A stretch of 10,993 bases of DNA, from the NCBI GenBank assembly GCA_964515915.1, contig CAZEXM010000102.1, positions 1-10,993 of the forward strand. Direction: 5' to 3'. Position numbers and translations under genes: made by a program. Below the pieces are notes generated by a model that saw only the letters and a list, made by a program, of their open reading frames with translations, did not search any database and was not told the DNA's origin. Source of the stretch: JAHOYW01 sp964515915. GTDB lineage: Bacteria > Verrucomicrobiota > Lentisphaeria > Victivallales > Victivallaceae. The first letter of the stretch is position 1. Each line of letters begins with the position of its first letter. Positions 1-6,582 of the stretch are shown here, one piece after another.

Positions 1-73
1 AATTGCATCATAATATCAAGCAGAAAAACGAACTGCAAAACTTAAGTAATTTATTAACACTTTCAAAACTCTT

Positions 74-1363
74 ATGAAAACTCAACAAAACGAGCAGGAG
101 GAATACAGTCGCAAGTCCCAGAAACTCGCGATTCTTTCTGCTTGTTTCGGTTCCGTATCCGCAATAATGATTCAAGACAGCGCGGTAATAATTCTTTTTG
201 CCGGGATGCTTGGAGCGGGCAGCATGTTGTCGATGATAACAACTTCCCTGTTCGGTGTAATGAACTGTTTTCTCTTACTCCCGGCAGCTTACCTTGTAGC
301 GCGGATTGGTTACAAACGCTCAATCATCAACACAACGTATTGGGGAGTTTTTGCCTTGGTTTTATTAGCTTTCAGCCCGTTTCTGAAATCATTTGCCAAA
401 TACGGCATGATGGTCAGCTTAATATGTTTCGGGGTCACAATGACATTTTATGTAGCGGCATGGTTTCCATTTCTGGACGAGTTTTTACCTGAAAAAGACC
501 GCAGCCGTTTTTTTGGAATGCTGCGTTTTTCGTGGCAGTCATGCTGCGCAGTATTTTTTCTTATCTGCGGTTTGCTCATGGGGAAAACTCCGGATTTGCG
601 GGTATTACAAACGATAATCATAATCACCGCCATCGCGTTACTGGGTAGAGCATATTATGTAAGCAAAATAAAAGTCAGCGAATCGGACCGTAAACCGCTG
701 AACTTCCGTTATGGCTTGGAATTAGTATTAACCAACAAACCTCTGGTGGGATTTTCAGTATATCTGGCATTTTTATACCTTGCGGCTCAAGGAACAGTGC
801 CGCTGACTTATATTTACCTGAAAAACTATCTCCATACTCCGGATAACATCGTGGTAATAATTTCATCGCTGGCTCTGGGCGGTACAATAATCGGTTTCTT
901 TTGTGCCGGTAGAATGATCAGCAAACTTGGGGTAAAAAAAATGTTACTGGCGGTTCATCTGGCATTCGCGGTAATCAATTTTATGTTGTTCGCGTTCAGC
1001 GGTTCCGGTATTATTCCGCTTATTTTAATCACGATACTATTGGTATGTTACGGGTTTTTCATAGCGATTTCCTCGGTCGCGGCCAGTTCCGAGATGATGG
1101 CTTTGGCAAATCCGGGCAACAAAGCACTGGCCATGGCGTTTTGCGTCACTATGTGTTCGGCAGGATTAGGCGGTGCCAGATTGTTATCCTCAGTAATAAT
1201 AGGGTCTGGAATTTTAACTCCGGAATGGAGCATAGGAGCAAATAAATTCAGCATGTACCACACCATGTATCTGGGCTATGGCCTGGCAATTTTATTTGTC
1301 TGCATGCTGCTGGTAATTGTTCCGGCGATTTTTCCGAAAGGCGATTACCACTACATCCCTTAA
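74..1363 (+). CDS. MFS family transporter, 12 predicted membrane segments
   Basis: A 429-residue integral inner-membrane carrier of the major facilitator superfamily. About 12 hydrophobic segments alternate with short basic loops, in two halves split by a polar loop near residues 196-212. A decayed MFS loop 2-3 signature is visible at residues 75-82 (VARIGYKR), and its second-half counterpart lies at 279-289 (GRMISKLGVKK). The length fits the family. The start is the only Met before the first membrane segment (about residue 17). No convincing Shine-Dalgarno sequence precedes it. The substrate cannot be read from sequence. The nearby AraC regulator and sulfatase suggest uptake of a sulfated sugar or related small molecule, which is inference. 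The gene converges on the regulator gene with only about 22 bp between their stop codons. Confidence 0.9.
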   Translation: MKTQQNEQEEYSRKSQKLAILSACFGSVSAIMIQDSAVIILFAGMLGAGSMLSMITTSLFGVMNCFLLLPAAYLVARIGYKRSIINTTYWGVFALVLLAFSPFLKSFAKYGMMVSLICFGVTMTFYVAAWFPFLDEFLPEKDRSRFFGMLRFSWQSCCAVFFLICGLLMGKTPDLRVLQTIIIITAIALLGRAYYVSKIKVSESDRKPLNFRYGLELVLTNKPLVGFSVYLAFLYLAAQGTVPLTYIYLKNYLHTPDNIVVIISSLALGGTIIGFFCAGRMISKLGVKKMLLAVHLAFAVINFMLFAFSGSGIIPLILITILLVCYGFFIAISSVAASSEMMALANPGNKALAMAFCVTMCSAGLGGARLLSSVIIGSGILTPEWSIGANKFSMYHTMYLGYGLAILFVCMLLVIVPAIFPKGDYHYIP

Positions 1364-1385
1364 AGGGGAAATTATGCATCTTCTT

Positions 1386-2192
1386 TCATTTGTCCGTGTC
1401 CATCCGTGTTCCCGTTTTTACATATTGCCGTGGTGATATGCCGGTAATCTTTTTAAAGCTGCGGCTGAAATGAAATTCGTCGGCAAAGCCTATGGCTGCG
1501 GCAATATCTGAATTACGCTCACCGGCTGCCAGCATTTCCTTGCTCAATTCAATCTTCCGCCGCATAAAAAAACGCATCGGCGTCTCACCGGAAACTTGCT
1601 TGAACAGACGACAGAAATAGGATTTTTCCAGCCCGACATAGCGACTTAATTTTTGCAGGGAAATTTTTTCAACAACATAATTGCGCATATAATTCCGCGC
1701 CTTTTCCACATAAAGATTGGACGCCGCAAGCTCCCCTGCCCCAATGGTTTCGAGGACGAAAGCCGTCAGCCGGTGTTCAGCCGCCGCCATAAGCAGCTTA
1801 TTGCCGCTGTTCCAAAGACGTTCCACTTCGGCAAAAACAATCGCTCCTTTGCTGCTCTTTATTCCCTGCCGGAAATGACGGCGAAGCATAGAAACCAAGT
1901 TACAAGCATCACCTGTCAGCTCAAAAAAGATCATATATTGTGAAATAAACACACTATCTTTCGCGCTAATCAAACGGTGGATATCTTTCGGAAAACTAAT
2001 GATAAAACTATTTTCACCCACCGGAAAAAGTTCACCGTTAACTTCCATATTCCCATGTCCCTGAGTAATCAGGTGCATTTCCATATTACGATGCCAATGA
2101 GGATAAATCGCGCCTCCGGCCCGATATTGCGCACTTACCCGATCTATTCGAATAAAGTCAATATTATCCATGTTTATATCAATATATTTCAT
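1386..2192 (-). CDS. AraC-family transcriptional regulator with N-terminal cupin
   Basis: A 268-residue regulator. The N-terminal half is a cupin-like ligand pocket, with HWH at residues 32-34, ME at 37-38, and a jelly-roll pattern through about residue 80. The C-terminal domain, from about residue 159, holds the two AraC helix-turn-helix units at roughly 177-198 and 228-248, including the family-typical FHFSRSFKKITGISPRQY stretch. An in-frame start at 2240 would add a hydrophobic stretch and would sit upstream of the candidate promoter, so I prefer the Met at 2192. The Met at 2171 is also possible. Neither has a strong ribosome site. The gene is divergent from the sulfatase and convergent with the MFS gene, and likely activates one or both in response to their substrate (inference). 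Its last eight residues are encoded by a 10-bp tandem repeat and are not part of the normal AraC fold. Confidence 0.91.
   Translation of the reverse strand: MKYIDINMDNIDFIRIDRVSAQYRAGGAIYPHWHRNMEMHLITQGHGNMEVNGELFPVGENSFIISFPKDIHRLISAKDSVFISQYMIFFELTGDACNLVSMLRRHFRQGIKSSKGAIVFAEVERLWNSGNKLLMAAAEHRLTAFVLETIGAGELAASNLYVEKARNYMRNYVVEKISLQKLSRYVGLEKSYFCRLFKQVSGETPMRFFMRRKIELSKEMLAAGERNSDIAAAIGFADEFHFSRSFKKITGISPRQYVKTGTRMDTDK
1393..1412. repeat. 10-bp tandem repeat at the 3' end of the AraC gene
   Basis: TCCGTGTCCA (1393-1402) is followed directly by TCCGTGTTCC (1403-1412), matching at eight of ten positions. The repeat sits at the extreme 3' end of the regulator gene and encodes most of its unusual C-terminal TRMDTDK. 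The same core TCCGTGTTC recurs after the last gene of the window. Confidence 0.55.
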
Positions 2193-2264
2193 TGTTAAGA
2201 TCAACTGCGACAAGTATAATATAAACACAAAACAGAACAATTCAACTATTTAAGGGATACTGCA
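2192..2264. promoter_or_regulatory. Divergent promoter region between AraC gene and sulfatase
   Basis: For the sulfatase: -35 TTGTTA at 2192-2197, a 17-bp spacer, a perfect -10 TATAAT at 2215-2220, and a Shine-Dalgarno AAGGGA at 2252-2257, seven bases before the ATG. For the regulator on the minus strand, two candidates appear: TTGAAT (2245-2240) with TATATT (2223-2218), or TTGTTC (2240-2235) with TATACT (2218-2213), each with a 16-bp spacer. The -10 boxes of the two directions overlap, so the promoters probably compete. The sequence elements are seen directly; their use is inferred. Confidence 0.6.
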
Positions 2265-3719
2265 ATGAAAGCAATAATGGTAATGTTTGACTCACTTAAT
2301 CGTCATATGCTGGCAACTTACGGCGGAAATGAAGCCAAAACTCCGAATTTTGACCGTTTAGCGACAGAATCGGTAACTTTTGACTGCTGCTACGTCGGCA
2401 GCATGCCGTGTATGCCCGCCCGGCGCGAACTCAATACCGGCCGTTACAACTTCCTTCACCGCAGTTGGGGGCCGCTTGAACCGTTTGACGACTCCATGCC
2501 CGAAATCCTTAATGACAAGGGTATTTATTCGCATCTGATCAGCGACCATTACCATTACTGGGAAGAGGGCGGAGCCAATTATCATTCGAAATTCAGTTCG
2601 TGGAAAAATATCAGGGGACAGGAAGGCGACCCCTGGATTGCCGATGTGAACGAAATGAACCGCGTCAGCATGGCCGGCCGCAATCGCCGGGAATCGGACA
2701 AAATCAACCGTAAATACATGACCAAAGAGCAAGACTTTCCAATGCCGCGGACTTTTGCGGCGGGGCTGGAGTTTCTTGAACGCAACCACCAGGCGGACCA
2801 GTGGTATTTACAACTGGAAACCTTTGATCCGCACGAACCATATTTTCTGCCGGAAAAATATCTGCAGATGTTTGATATAGACCTGACGGAACACAACGAC
2901 TGGCCGCCCTACTCCAAAACAAGAGATTCTGCACAAACCAAAACCTATCGTAAGCTCAACGCCGCACTGGTTAGCATGTGTGATGACTACCTCGGCCGAA
3001 TATTGGATTTTATGGACAAACACGACATGTGGAAGGATACTATGCTGATTGTTAATACCGATCACGGATTTCTTCTTGGAGAACACGATTGGTGGGGTAA
3101 GTGCCGAATGCCCTTTTATAGTGAAATCGCCCGGACTCCCTTATTCATCCGGGATCCGAGAAGCGGTATAAAAGACGAGCGGCGCGGCAGTCTGGTTCAG
3201 ACAATCGACCTGCCGGCCACAGTGCTGAGTTACTTCGATCTTGAGCTGCCGAAGGACATGCAGGGAGTTGACCTGGCACCGGTAATAGAAAACGATACGC
3301 CCGTCCGGGAAGGCGCGTTGTTTGGTTGTCACGGCGGACACGTGAACTGCACTGACGGCCGTTATGTTTACATGCGCGCTCCGGTTTCCGCGGATAACAC
3401 TCCCTTGTTTAACTACACTCAAATGCCGGCACACATGTGCAGGCCGTTCAGCCTGGAAGAAATGCGCTCAATGCAGCGGCATCCGGGGTTCTCATTTACC
3501 AAAGACACGCCGGTCATGCAAATCCAAACCGACACGTTCCGGGGAAATACCGCACACGAATTCGGCACCATGCTGTTTGACCTTGAAGCCGACCCGCAGC
3601 AGAAAACCCCTCTCAACGATCCTGGTAAAGAAGCCGGAATGACTGAACTGTTAACCAGGCTGATGCGCGAAAACGACGCCCCCGAAGAACAATTTGAAAG
3701 ACTGGGATTGGAGATTTAA
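2265..3719 (+). CDS. Cys-type sulfatase (S1 / alkaline-phosphatase superfamily), no signal peptide
   Basis: A 484-residue hydrolase of the sulfatase fold. The formylglycine motif CMPAR is at residues 49-53, so C49 would be oxidised by a maturase that is not in this window. Metal and active-site residues visible are D9 on the first strand, H190 in DPHEPY (188-193), D266-H267 in NTDHG, and K279 after the GEHDWWG stretch. The protein opens directly with the catalytic strand (MKAIMVMFDS), with no leader peptide, so it should act in the cytoplasm, unlike most polysaccharide sulfatases. The canonical second Asp after D9 is Ser. This and the D-H pair resemble phosphonate monoester hydrolase-type members, so phosphodiester or phosphonate ester substrates are an alternative. 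A good Shine-Dalgarno precedes the ATG. Its stop overlaps the stop of the convergent aldolase gene by four bases. Confidence 0.92.
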   Translation: MKAIMVMFDSLNRHMLATYGGNEAKTPNFDRLATESVTFDCCYVGSMPCMPARRELNTGRYNFLHRSWGPLEPFDDSMPEILNDKGIYSHLISDHYHYWEEGGANYHSKFSSWKNIRGQEGDPWIADVNEMNRVSMAGRNRRESDKINRKYMTKEQDFPMPRTFAAGLEFLERNHQADQWYLQLETFDPHEPYFLPEKYLQMFDIDLTEHNDWPPYSKTRDSAQTKTYRKLNAALVSMCDDYLGRILDFMDKHDMWKDTMLIVNTDHGFLLGEHDWWGKCRMPFYSEIARTPLFIRDPRSGIKDERRGSLVQTIDLPATVLSYFDLELPKDMQGVDLAPVIENDTPVREGALFGCHGGHVNCTDGRYVYMRAPVSADNTPLFNYTQMPAHMCRPFSLEEMRSMQRHPGFSFTKDTPVMQIQTDTFRGNTAHEFGTMLFDLEADPQQKTPLNDPGKEAGMTELLTRLMRENDAPEEQFERLGLEI

Positions 3720-4348
3720 TTAAATTTATCGCTTAATTCCTGTGCCTGCGCGGCGCTTAGTTCAGAACTGTCCGCGGCTAAAACCCCCTGGCAGATTAAA
3801 GTGGTTCTGGCGGCGTTTTCCAGCACTTCCAAACGATCAAAAGCTTGCAGTAAATTATTCCCCAATGCTATAACCCCATGATTTTGCATGACAATACAAT
3901 TGGCGTTTTCAGCAGCGTCGCCGACGATTTGCGCCAGTTTCACGCTTCCCATGCAGGCATAAGGCGCGTAAGTTATTTCTCCAAGAACAACAAAAGCTTC
4001 CGCGAGGTATTTTGTTGAAATATGGCGCTTCGAGGCGGAGAAAGCTCCGGCAGTTAGCGGGTGGGCGTGAACGACCGCCTGGACATCCGGGCGGCGCTGG
4101 TAAATCTCCACATGCATTTGTGATTCAATAGTCGGTTTGAAACTTTTGCCGATAATATTGCAATCCATATCCAGAACCCCGATTTGCCCGGCAGTCATCC
4201 GGGCTTTATCGGTCGCCGACGGAGTAATCAGGACTTTATCGCCGCAGCGCGCTGAAATATTGCCGCCCGAAGTCGTTGTCAAGCCGCATTTATATAAACG
4301 ACCCATAAAATAAGCGATTTCCCCGCTTAAAAATTTAATTTTATCCAT
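3716..4348 (-). CDS. Class II aldolase (L-fuculose-phosphate aldolase / MtnB-like family)
   Basis: A 210-residue cytosolic Zn-dependent enzyme of the FucA/AraD/MtnB family. The phosphate-binding TSGGNIS is at residues 26-32, a conserved TPS loop at 42-44, the putative catalytic Glu at E75, and the Zn ligands at H94 and H96 (VVHAHP) and H157 (QNHGV). Length matches FucA (about 215). Family members cleave ketose-1-phosphates to DHAP plus an aldehyde. MtnB homologues instead dehydrate 5-methylthioribulose-1-phosphate. The adjacent divergent MTAP gene points to a 5-(methylthio)- or 5-deoxyribulose-1-phosphate substrate rather than fuculose, but this is inference. A weak GGGA ribosome site lies about 8 bases before the start. 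The specificity cannot be settled by eye. Confidence 0.89.
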   Translation of the reverse strand: MDKIKFLSGEIAYFMGRLYKCGLTTTSGGNISARCGDKVLITPSATDKARMTAGQIGVLDMDCNIIGKSFKPTIESQMHVEIYQRRPDVQAVVHAHPLTAGAFSASKRHISTKYLAEAFVVLGEITYAPYACMGSVKLAQIVGDAAENANCIVMQNHGVIALGNNLLQAFDRLEVLENAARTTLICQGVLAADSSELSAAQAQELSDKFN

Positions 4349-4442
4349 TTTTTTATCCCGGATTTATGATTCTGCCTTGTTTTACTTATCTGTTAATATA
4401 TTTTATTACCTGACAATAACAATAATAATCGGAAATAATTTT
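4349..4442. promoter_or_regulatory. Divergent intergenic region, aldolase / MTAP
   Basis: This is a 94-bp, very AT-rich gap between two divergent genes, so it must hold both promoters. On the plus strand a weak pair can be drawn: TTGTTT at 4377-4382 and TTTTAT at 4401-4406 with an 18-bp spacer. A GGA at 4431-4433 is the only ribosome-site candidate for MTAP. No clear operator palindrome is visible. Box assignments are tentative. Confidence 0.35.
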
Positions 4443-5324
4443 ATGAAACTTGGCATAATCGGCGGCAGCGGACTGGATCAGATCGAAGAAATACAAAATA
4501 TCACAAAACAAAAAATAAGCACTCCTTTCGGGGAGCCGTCAGACTCATTTACCGGTGGTACCCTTCACGGCCGGGAAATAGTATTCCTGCCGCGTCACGG
4601 CAAAGGACACACAATCGCCCCGGGAGAAATCAGGCACCGCGCCAATATTTTCGCCATGAAAAAACTTGGCGTAACGCATATTTTGAGCATTTCCGCGGTC
4701 GGCAGCCTCAAGAATGAAATGAAACCGCGCGATGTGGTTATCGTCGACCAATATTTTGACCGTACTAAAAACAACACCGAGCATACGTTTTTCGGCAATG
4801 GAATCGTCGCGCATATCTCTTTCGCGCAGCCGGTTTGTCCGCAAATGGCCGGGCTCGCCGCCAAGGCCGCGGAGCTGGCAATAAGAGATTCGTCCGATAC
4901 TTCGCGAAAAGTACACCGGGGCGGTACTTATGTCAATATGGAGGGCCCGGCTTTTTCGACCCGTGCTGAATCCAATGTCTACCGCTCAATGGGCATGTCG
5001 GTAATCGGCATGACCAACCTGCCGGAAGCCAAACTTGCCCGCGAAGCCGAAATCTGCTATACAAGCGTCGCGATGGTTACGGATTACGACTGCTGGCATC
5101 CGGAAGCCGACCATGTTACTGTTGACATGGTAATCGGTCATTTAATCGCGAACTCCGGTTTAGCTAAAGACATTATCCGCTTGGTCATCGACGCGATGAA
5201 CATGCTTGAAGTTTCCTGTACTTGTTCTCAAGCCCTGCAAAACGCCATCATCACCAGTCCCGAAGCAATACCGCAGAAAACCAAAGCCGGACTTCAAGCC
5301 GTCATCGGGAAATACATCAAATGA
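4443..5324 (+). CDS. mtnP: S-methyl-5'-thioadenosine phosphorylase (MTAP, PNP family 2)
   Basis: A 293-residue cytosolic phosphorylase that splits 5'-methylthioadenosine (often also 5'-deoxyadenosine) with phosphate into adenine and 5-methylthioribose-1-phosphate. Family marks visible are the N-terminal GIIGGSGL (4-11), PRHGKGH at 50-56 with phosphate-contacting R51 and H52, the NMEGPAFSTR stretch, MTNLPEAKLAREAEICY, and TDYDCW at 213-218. The two Asp residues of that last motif (D214, D216) select 6-aminopurines and distinguish MTAP from guanosine/inosine phosphorylases. An in-frame ATG at 4377 would add 22 hydrophobic residues before the Rossmann-like first strand, so I chose 4443, which has a weak GGA nine bases upstream. 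The gene is divergent from the class II aldolase and shares its control region. Length and motifs are normal for the family. Confidence 0.93.
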   Translation: MKLGIIGGSGLDQIEEIQNITKQKISTPFGEPSDSFTGGTLHGREIVFLPRHGKGHTIAPGEIRHRANIFAMKKLGVTHILSISAVGSLKNEMKPRDVVIVDQYFDRTKNNTEHTFFGNGIVAHISFAQPVCPQMAGLAAKAAELAIRDSSDTSRKVHRGGTYVNMEGPAFSTRAESNVYRSMGMSVIGMTNLPEAKLAREAEICYTSVAMVTDYDCWHPEADHVTVDMVIGHLIANSGLAKDIIRLVIDAMNMLEVSCTCSQALQNAIITSPEAIPQKTKAGLQAVIGKYIK

Positions 5325-5378
5325 ATTATTCAACAATGCAGCACACTTTGCGGAGGCTGAGACTGAGCATAGCGAAAG

Positions 5379-5395
5379 TCAAGCGTCCCGCTTGA
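5379..5395. repeat. Perfect 7-bp GC hairpin followed by T-tract (possible terminator)
   Basis: TCAAGCG (5379-5385) and CGCTTGA (5389-5395) are perfect complements around a TCC loop, 55 bp after the MTAP stop codon. A T-rich run follows at 5417-5430 after a spacer of about 21 bases, which is too far for a textbook intrinsic terminator. The hairpin may be part of a dispersed intergenic element running from about 5351. Function is unsure. Confidence 0.45.
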
Positions 5396-5430
5396 GAATA
5401 TTCACATGTAAAAAGCTTTTTCTTTTTTTT

Positions 5431-5472
5431 AATCAGCGCTAATTGAAATAGTGGTAAAAGACATTATTTTAT
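5431..5472 (+). promoter_or_regulatory. Candidate thyX promoter with overlapping palindrome
   Basis: A -35-like TTGAAA (5443-5448) is followed by AT-rich -10 candidates, TATTTT (5465-5470, 16-bp spacer) or TTTTAT (5467-5472, 18-bp spacer). A 14-bp palindrome with one mismatched pair, centred on AGCGCT (5431-5444), abuts the -35 box and could be an operator. Only the sequence is seen; regulation is inferred. Confidence 0.35.
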
Positions 5473-5520
5473 CTTATGACAAATTAAAATTTTAACTGCA
5501 AAAACTCCAGAGGGAGCAGC

Positions 5521-6216
5521 ATGAAGCATTTGAATATACCTCCAGTAAATCATGTCCCGGTTCTCGGCGGCCAGGGCTGGGTCGGCCTGATCAATCATCT
5601 CGGTGATGAAACTACTATCGTTAACGCCGCCCGCGTTTCCTTCGGCAAACTCAAGGAAACAATGGATGAGCGGGACATAACTTTACTCGAATATTTGATA
5701 GAAAACCGCCACACCAGCCCGCTTGAACATCTGGTTTTTACTTTCAGCATCCACTGCCCCTTGTTTGTGCGCGGCCAATGGCACCGCCACCGCACCTGGA
5801 GCTATAACGAAATTTCACGCCGCTATACCGAAGTTGATATGGAATTCTATACGCCCCCTGAATTGCGCTGTCAAGCGAAAAACGATCGTCAGGCATCCTT
5901 CGTCGATCCTGATTTCGATGACCGCGTCCTGCGCAAAATGATTTCCGACCACAACCTTTCATCTTTCAGGCTTTTCGAAGATTTACTGGCCAAAGGTGTT
6001 TGCCGCGAACAGGCCCGCGGCGTACTTCCGCAAAATATGATGGTTACATTCTGGGGAACCGTTAATCTCGGCAATCTGCTGCACTTCCTGGAGTTGCGCG
6101 ACAGCGAACACGCTCAATGGGAGATTCGCGAATACGCTGTCGCCATCAAAAAATTAATCAAACCGTTCATCCCGAATGTCGCTAAATATTTCGCAAAGCA
6201 GGGACAAGCCTGGTAG
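5521..6216 (+). CDS. thyX: Flavin-dependent thymidylate synthase ThyX
   Basis: A 231-residue FAD enzyme that methylates dUMP to dTMP using methylene-tetrahydrofolate and NAD(P)H, replacing ThyA. The diagnostic ThyX motif RHRx7S is at R89-S99 (RHRTWSYNEIS), followed by RRY. Other family regions are the HTSPLEH stretch upstream, which helps form the FAD/dUMP pocket, and QARGVLPQNMM downstream. Length is typical for a homotetrameric ThyX subunit. The start is set by a strong ribosome site (AGAGGGAG, 5509-5516) just upstream of the ATG. The gene stands alone, separated from MTAP by 196 bp and followed by a toxin-antitoxin cassette. No key residue appears to be missing. Confidence 0.97.
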   Translation: MKHLNIPPVNHVPVLGGQGWVGLINHLGDETTIVNAARVSFGKLKETMDERDITLLEYLIENRHTSPLEHLVFTFSIHCPLFVRGQWHRHRTWSYNEISRRYTEVDMEFYTPPELRCQAKNDRQASFVDPDFDDRVLRKMISDHNLSSFRLFEDLLAKGVCREQARGVLPQNMMVTFWGTVNLGNLLHFLELRDSEHAQWEIREYAVAIKKLIKPFIPNVAKYFAKQGQAW

Positions 6217-6274
6217 GCAGCTCTAAATGTTTCAACTATTAACGAAGCTGTCAGTGCTTATTCGCAGTAATAAT

Positions 6275-6311
6275 TTGACATCCGCAAACAAATGTAGTAC
6301 ATTATTACGTA
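6275..6311 (+). promoter_or_regulatory. Toxin-antitoxin promoter with palindromic operators
   Basis: A perfect -35 TTGACA (6275-6280) is spaced 17 bp from TACATT (6298-6303, four of six -10 bases). A perfect palindrome, AATGTA-G-TACATT (6291-6303), covers the -10 box. A second, TACGTA (6306-6311), follows with centres about 11-12 bp apart. YefM-type antitoxins are known to bind paired palindromes with TGTACA-like cores near this spacing, so these are good candidates for the autoregulatory operator. Confidence 0.75.
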
Positions 6312-6339
6312 CCATTGAAAATAAAAACAGGAGTTACAG

Positions 6340-6582
6340 ATGACAACACTTACAGCAACTGATGCAAGAAAGCAGTTCTTTTCGCTTATTGATGATGTCG
6401 CAGAATCGCATGAGCCGATTCAGATTGCCGGTAAACGTCATTCCGCGGTGCTTATTTCTGAAGAGGATTGGCGCGCTATTCAGGAAACTCTGTATCTTGA
6501 ATCATTTCCAAAACTTCGGGAATCCATAGTTGAAGGACTAAAAACACCTGTAGACGAATGCAGTTCGGAGCCCGGCTGGTGA
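6340..6582 (+). CDS. Phd/YefM-family antitoxin
   Basis: An 80-residue antitoxin. The N-terminal part (about 1-50) matches the Phd/YefM DNA-binding dimer domain: TATDARKQFFSLIDDVAESHEPIQI, then a GKRHSAVLISEEDWRAI strand-helix. The C-terminal part, after about residue 55, is short, charged and probably disordered until bound to the toxin. It should neutralise the downstream toxin and repress its own promoter, alone and more strongly in complex. A good ribosome site, CAGGAG (6328-6333), is six bases before the ATG. Its TGA overlaps the GTG start of the toxin (GTGA), so translation is coupled. Of the named families, YefM is favoured because of the YoeB-type partner. Confidence 0.92.
   Translation: MTTLTATDARKQFFSLIDDVAESHEPIQIAGKRHSAVLISEEDWRAIQETLYLESFPKLRESIVEGLKTPVDECSSEPGW
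6567..6570 (+). promoter_or_regulatory. Ribosome site that fixes the toxin GTG start
   Basis: GGAG lies inside the end of the antitoxin gene, eight bases before the GTG at 6579. An ATG in the same frame at 6558 lies upstream of this site and would add seven residues not seen in the toxin family, so the GTG is preferred. Confidence 0.6.

Noticed and set aside
31..2216. Shared AACTGC ... AAGTA words upstream of the MFS gene (31-48) and the sulfatase (2203-2216), as a possible AraC operator
   Set aside because: The spacing between the two words differs (7 versus 3 bases), and a similar AACTGCAAAA also occurs before thyX at 5494, so it looks like common AT-rich sequence rather than a regulon site.
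2193..2240. Longer AraC start at 2240 with a hydrophobic N-terminal extension (possible membrane anchor)
   Set aside because: The extension would be encoded across the candidate promoter boxes, has no ribosome site, and AraC proteins of this type normally begin just before the cupin.
2358..2789. A 143-residue open frame on the minus strand inside the sulfatase gene
   Set aside because: It is antisense to a gene with clear catalytic motifs, its protein shows no recognisable domain, and no ribosome site stands out.
4377..4442. Longer MTAP start at 4377 with 22 hydrophobic residues, possibly a signal peptide
   Set aside because: MTAP is cytosolic and its first strand begins at MKLGIIGGSG; the extra stretch is translated AT-rich promoter DNA.
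5410..5430. AAAAAGCTTTTT plus T-run read as an intrinsic terminator hairpin
   Set aside because: The stem would be four A-T pairs around a four-base loop, too weak to stop transcription on its own.
6218..6250. CAGCT ... AGCTG inverted repeat after thyX as a terminator
   Set aside because: A 5-bp stem with a 23-base loop and no T-tract is not a credible terminator.
6558..6578. ATG at 6558 as the toxin start
   Set aside because: It adds seven residues absent from Txe/YoeB proteins and precedes the ribosome site; the GTG at 6579 overlaps the antitoxin stop in the usual way.
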